Shown here piece by piece: positions 13,161-14,373 of a DNA stretch of 14,373 nt. Source of the DNA: an uncultured bacterium (GTDB lineage Bacteria > Bacillota > Clostridia > TANB77 > CAG-508). The notes beneath the pieces are model-generated. The model was given only the letters and a program-made list of their open reading frames with translations, ran no database searches and was not told where the DNA came from. The stretch covers positions 1-14,373 of the forward strand of contig CAJMQM010000024.1 of the NCBI GenBank assembly GCA_905215615.1, read 5' to 3'. Made by a program: the position numbers and the translations under genes. Each line of letters opens with the position of its first letter. The stretch's first letter is position 1.

Positions 13161-13305
13161 AACTTTTATTAAAAAATAAATAAAACCATATTCAGATTAA
13201 AACAAAAGCTTAGAAGAATATAATAAAAGCAAATAAATAATATTGGTGAGTTGCAAAAATAAATTCAAAATTAATAAAGTATTAAGAAATATATTATAGA
13301 TAAAG

Positions 13306-13334
13306 TTGACAGTATACATAAAATGTGATAAAAT
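13306..13334 (+). promoter_or_regulatory. Strong promoter of the fibronectin-repeat protein gene
   Basis: A perfect TTGACA (13306-13311), a 17-nt spacer and TAAAAT (13329-13334, five of six), with an extended -10 TG at 13326-13327. Transcription should start near 13341, about 23 nt before the ATG. The interval 13161-13305 before it shows only AT-rich sequence without a gene or convincing hairpin. Confidence 0.88.
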
Positions 13335-13363
13335 ATTGTCGGGTTAAAGGAGGGAACTTTATA

Positions 13364-14373
13364 ATGAAACATAAAAGTATATCAATTATTTTTATTTCAT
13401 TTTTAATCATAGCAATTCTACTAATGATGAGTCCAAGAATGCTAGCATACACAATCCCAACGGTAGAAAATCTTAAAGTTGAATATAGCGACGGAACAGC
13501 AAACTTAAGTTGGTCAAGTGTAACAAATGCCGATGGATACGAGGTTTTTGTTAACATCCCAGGTTATGGTTATGTTAATATTGGTTCTGTATCACAAAAT
13601 AAAGTTTCTGTAATAGGAATTTCAGAAGGTACAGCATATTCAGTAAAAGTAAGAGCTTATGAATATGTAAACAACATTAAAGAAGTTGGAAGCTTTTCTA
13701 ATGAAATAGACTTTGACACAAACAAAGAAGCAGATTTAGATAAAGTAACTGGACTAGAAGTTAATGTTAAAGGAAATATTGCAACTGTAAATTGGAAAGA
13801 AGTTTCAAATGCAACAGGTTACGAAGTATATGTAGATATACCAAATTACGGATATCTAAAAATAGGTTCTGTATCTGGAAATGCAGCAATATTAACAGGT
13901 TTCCAAGTGGACGGAAAATATGCAGTAAAAGTAAGAGCATATAAAGGAACAAACGGAAAAGATGGTTATGGAGATTTTTCAGCATCAAAAACATTTTACA
14001 TAGACAGTGAAGATTTTGATGACGACAAGAAAATAGAATTAGACCAAGTAACAGGTCTTGACTATGAATTAGATAAAGACAAAGTATATTTAGACTGGAA
14101 GAAAGTAACAAATGCAGACGAATATATTGTTTATATTTCAATAAACAATAGTAGCTATAATGAAATAGGAAGAGTTACAAACAATAATGCAACAATAAAC
14201 AGCTTAAAAGAAAACACAACATATAAAGTAAAAGTAGTTGCATACAACGAAGATGACGATGTTTATGGTAAAGAGTCTAAAGTTATAACATTTAAAACAG
14301 ACAAGGACTTTGAAGACAAAATAGACTTAGGCAAAGTAACAAACTTAACAGTAGATGTAGAAGGAAATAAAGC
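13364..14373 (+). CDS. Secreted fibronectin type III repeat protein (3'-partial)
   Basis: The frame is open from the ATG at 13364 to the window end (336 codons plus two bases), so the C-terminus is missing. AAAGGAGG lies about 10 nt before the start. Residues 1-28 form a signal peptide: basic MKHK, a hydrophobic core to about 22, and a likely cleavage after MLA. Three fibronectin type III-like domains follow at about 31-119, 128-213 and 228-312, and a fourth begins near 324. Each has the core Trp (W50, W144, W245), a VTNADGYEV-like strand, GYVNIGSVS and VKVRAY. Acidic linkers carry D-x-VTGL between domains. No anchor is visible; an LPXTG, cell-wall-binding repeats or an enzymatic domain could lie downstream. 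It is probably a cell-surface or secreted adhesive or spacer protein. It has its own strong promoter and is independent of dnaE. Confidence 0.92.
   Translation, partial: MKHKSISIIFISFLIIAILLMMSPRMLAYTIPTVENLKVEYSDGTANLSWSSVTNADGYEVFVNIPGYGYVNIGSVSQNKVSVIGISEGTAYSVKVRAYEYVNNIKEVGSFSNEIDFDTNKEADLDKVTGLEVNVKGNIATVNWKEVSNATGYEVYVDIPNYGYLKIGSVSGNAAILTGFQVDGKYAVKVRAYKGTNGKDGYGDFSASKTFYIDSEDFDDDKKIELDQVTGLDYELDKDKVYLDWKKVTNADEYIVYISINNSSYNEIGRVTNNNATINSLKENTTYKVKVVAYNEDDDVYGKESKVITFKTDKDFEDKIDLGKVTNLTVDVEGNK
13454..14299 (+). repeat. Tandem Fn3-domain coding repeats
   Basis: Three coding repeats lie at about 13454-13720, 13745-14002 and 14045-14299. Repeats 1 and 2 are closest: GYEVFVNIPGYGYVNIGSVS against GYEVYVDIPNYGYLKIGSVS, and VKVRAY in both. 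Repeat 3 is more diverged. Conserved tryptophans are 94 and 101 residues apart. The repeats suggest expansion by duplication. Confidence 0.85.

Noticed and set aside
13161..13305. Possible terminator or small gene after the dnaE-coupled membrane protein
   Set aside because: Only weak AT pairing (TTTTATT with AATAAAA) without a T-run, and no open frame with a ribosome binding site.

Overview
The window is a stretch of very AT-rich chromosome from a Gram-positive bacterium, most likely an endospore-forming or formerly spore-forming member of the Clostridia. The reasons are the codon use (AGA for most arginines, A/T third positions), strong AGGAGG ribosome binding sites, a spore photoproduct lyase, ThyX as thymidylate synthase, a LexA box of the Firmicutes type, and the order ylxM-ffh-rpsP-khpA-rimM-trmD-rplS. 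Genus and species cannot be fixed from the sequence. No gene-free stretch exceeds about 200 bases, and I see no RNA gene, CRISPR array, insertion sequence or prophage.

Layout. (1) 1-1313: the 3' part of thyX meets a convergent YgjP/SprT-type metallopeptidase gene at a shared 15-bp hairpin. The peptidase gene has a near-consensus promoter and a perfect GAAC-N4-GTTC LexA operator, but its third zinc-ligand histidine is replaced by arginine. (2) 1507-2511: a divergent spore photoproduct lyase (splB) keeps the radical-SAM cluster cysteines but has serine where the hydrogen-donor cysteine is expected. (3) 2614-4341: two tandem paralogous six-helix membrane proteins of no family I recognise. Each is a self-contained unit with its own sigma-A-type promoter and a terminator hairpin whose left arm is the last codons of the gene. 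(4) 4354-8645: the SRP / ribosome-maturation cluster (ylxM, ffh, rpsP, khpA, rimM, trmD, rplS), with a promoter plus a terminator-like dyad in front of ylxM and a strong terminator after rplS. L19 carries an unusual acidic tail of about 80 residues. (5) 8772-9397: a small DUF3592-like membrane protein ending in a long composite hairpin. (6) 9403-13160: dnaE, the replicative polymerase alpha subunit, behind an extended -10 promoter, and a translationally coupled single-pass membrane protein. (7) 13306-end: a strong promoter and the start of a secreted protein made of tandem fibronectin type III repeats, running off the window.

How the parts work together. YlxM, Ffh, S16, KhpA, RimM, TrmD and L19 are the usual co-transcribed set for membrane targeting, 30S maturation, tRNA G37 methylation and ribosome assembly. 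ThyX supplies dTMP and DnaE copies the chromosome. SplB and the LexA-box metallopeptidase form a small divergent pair whose regulation and homology both point to DNA damage. The most unusual parts are the paralogous membrane-protein cassette with covarying stop-codon terminators, and the SOS-type metallopeptidase next to a SplB variant, both with altered key residues.
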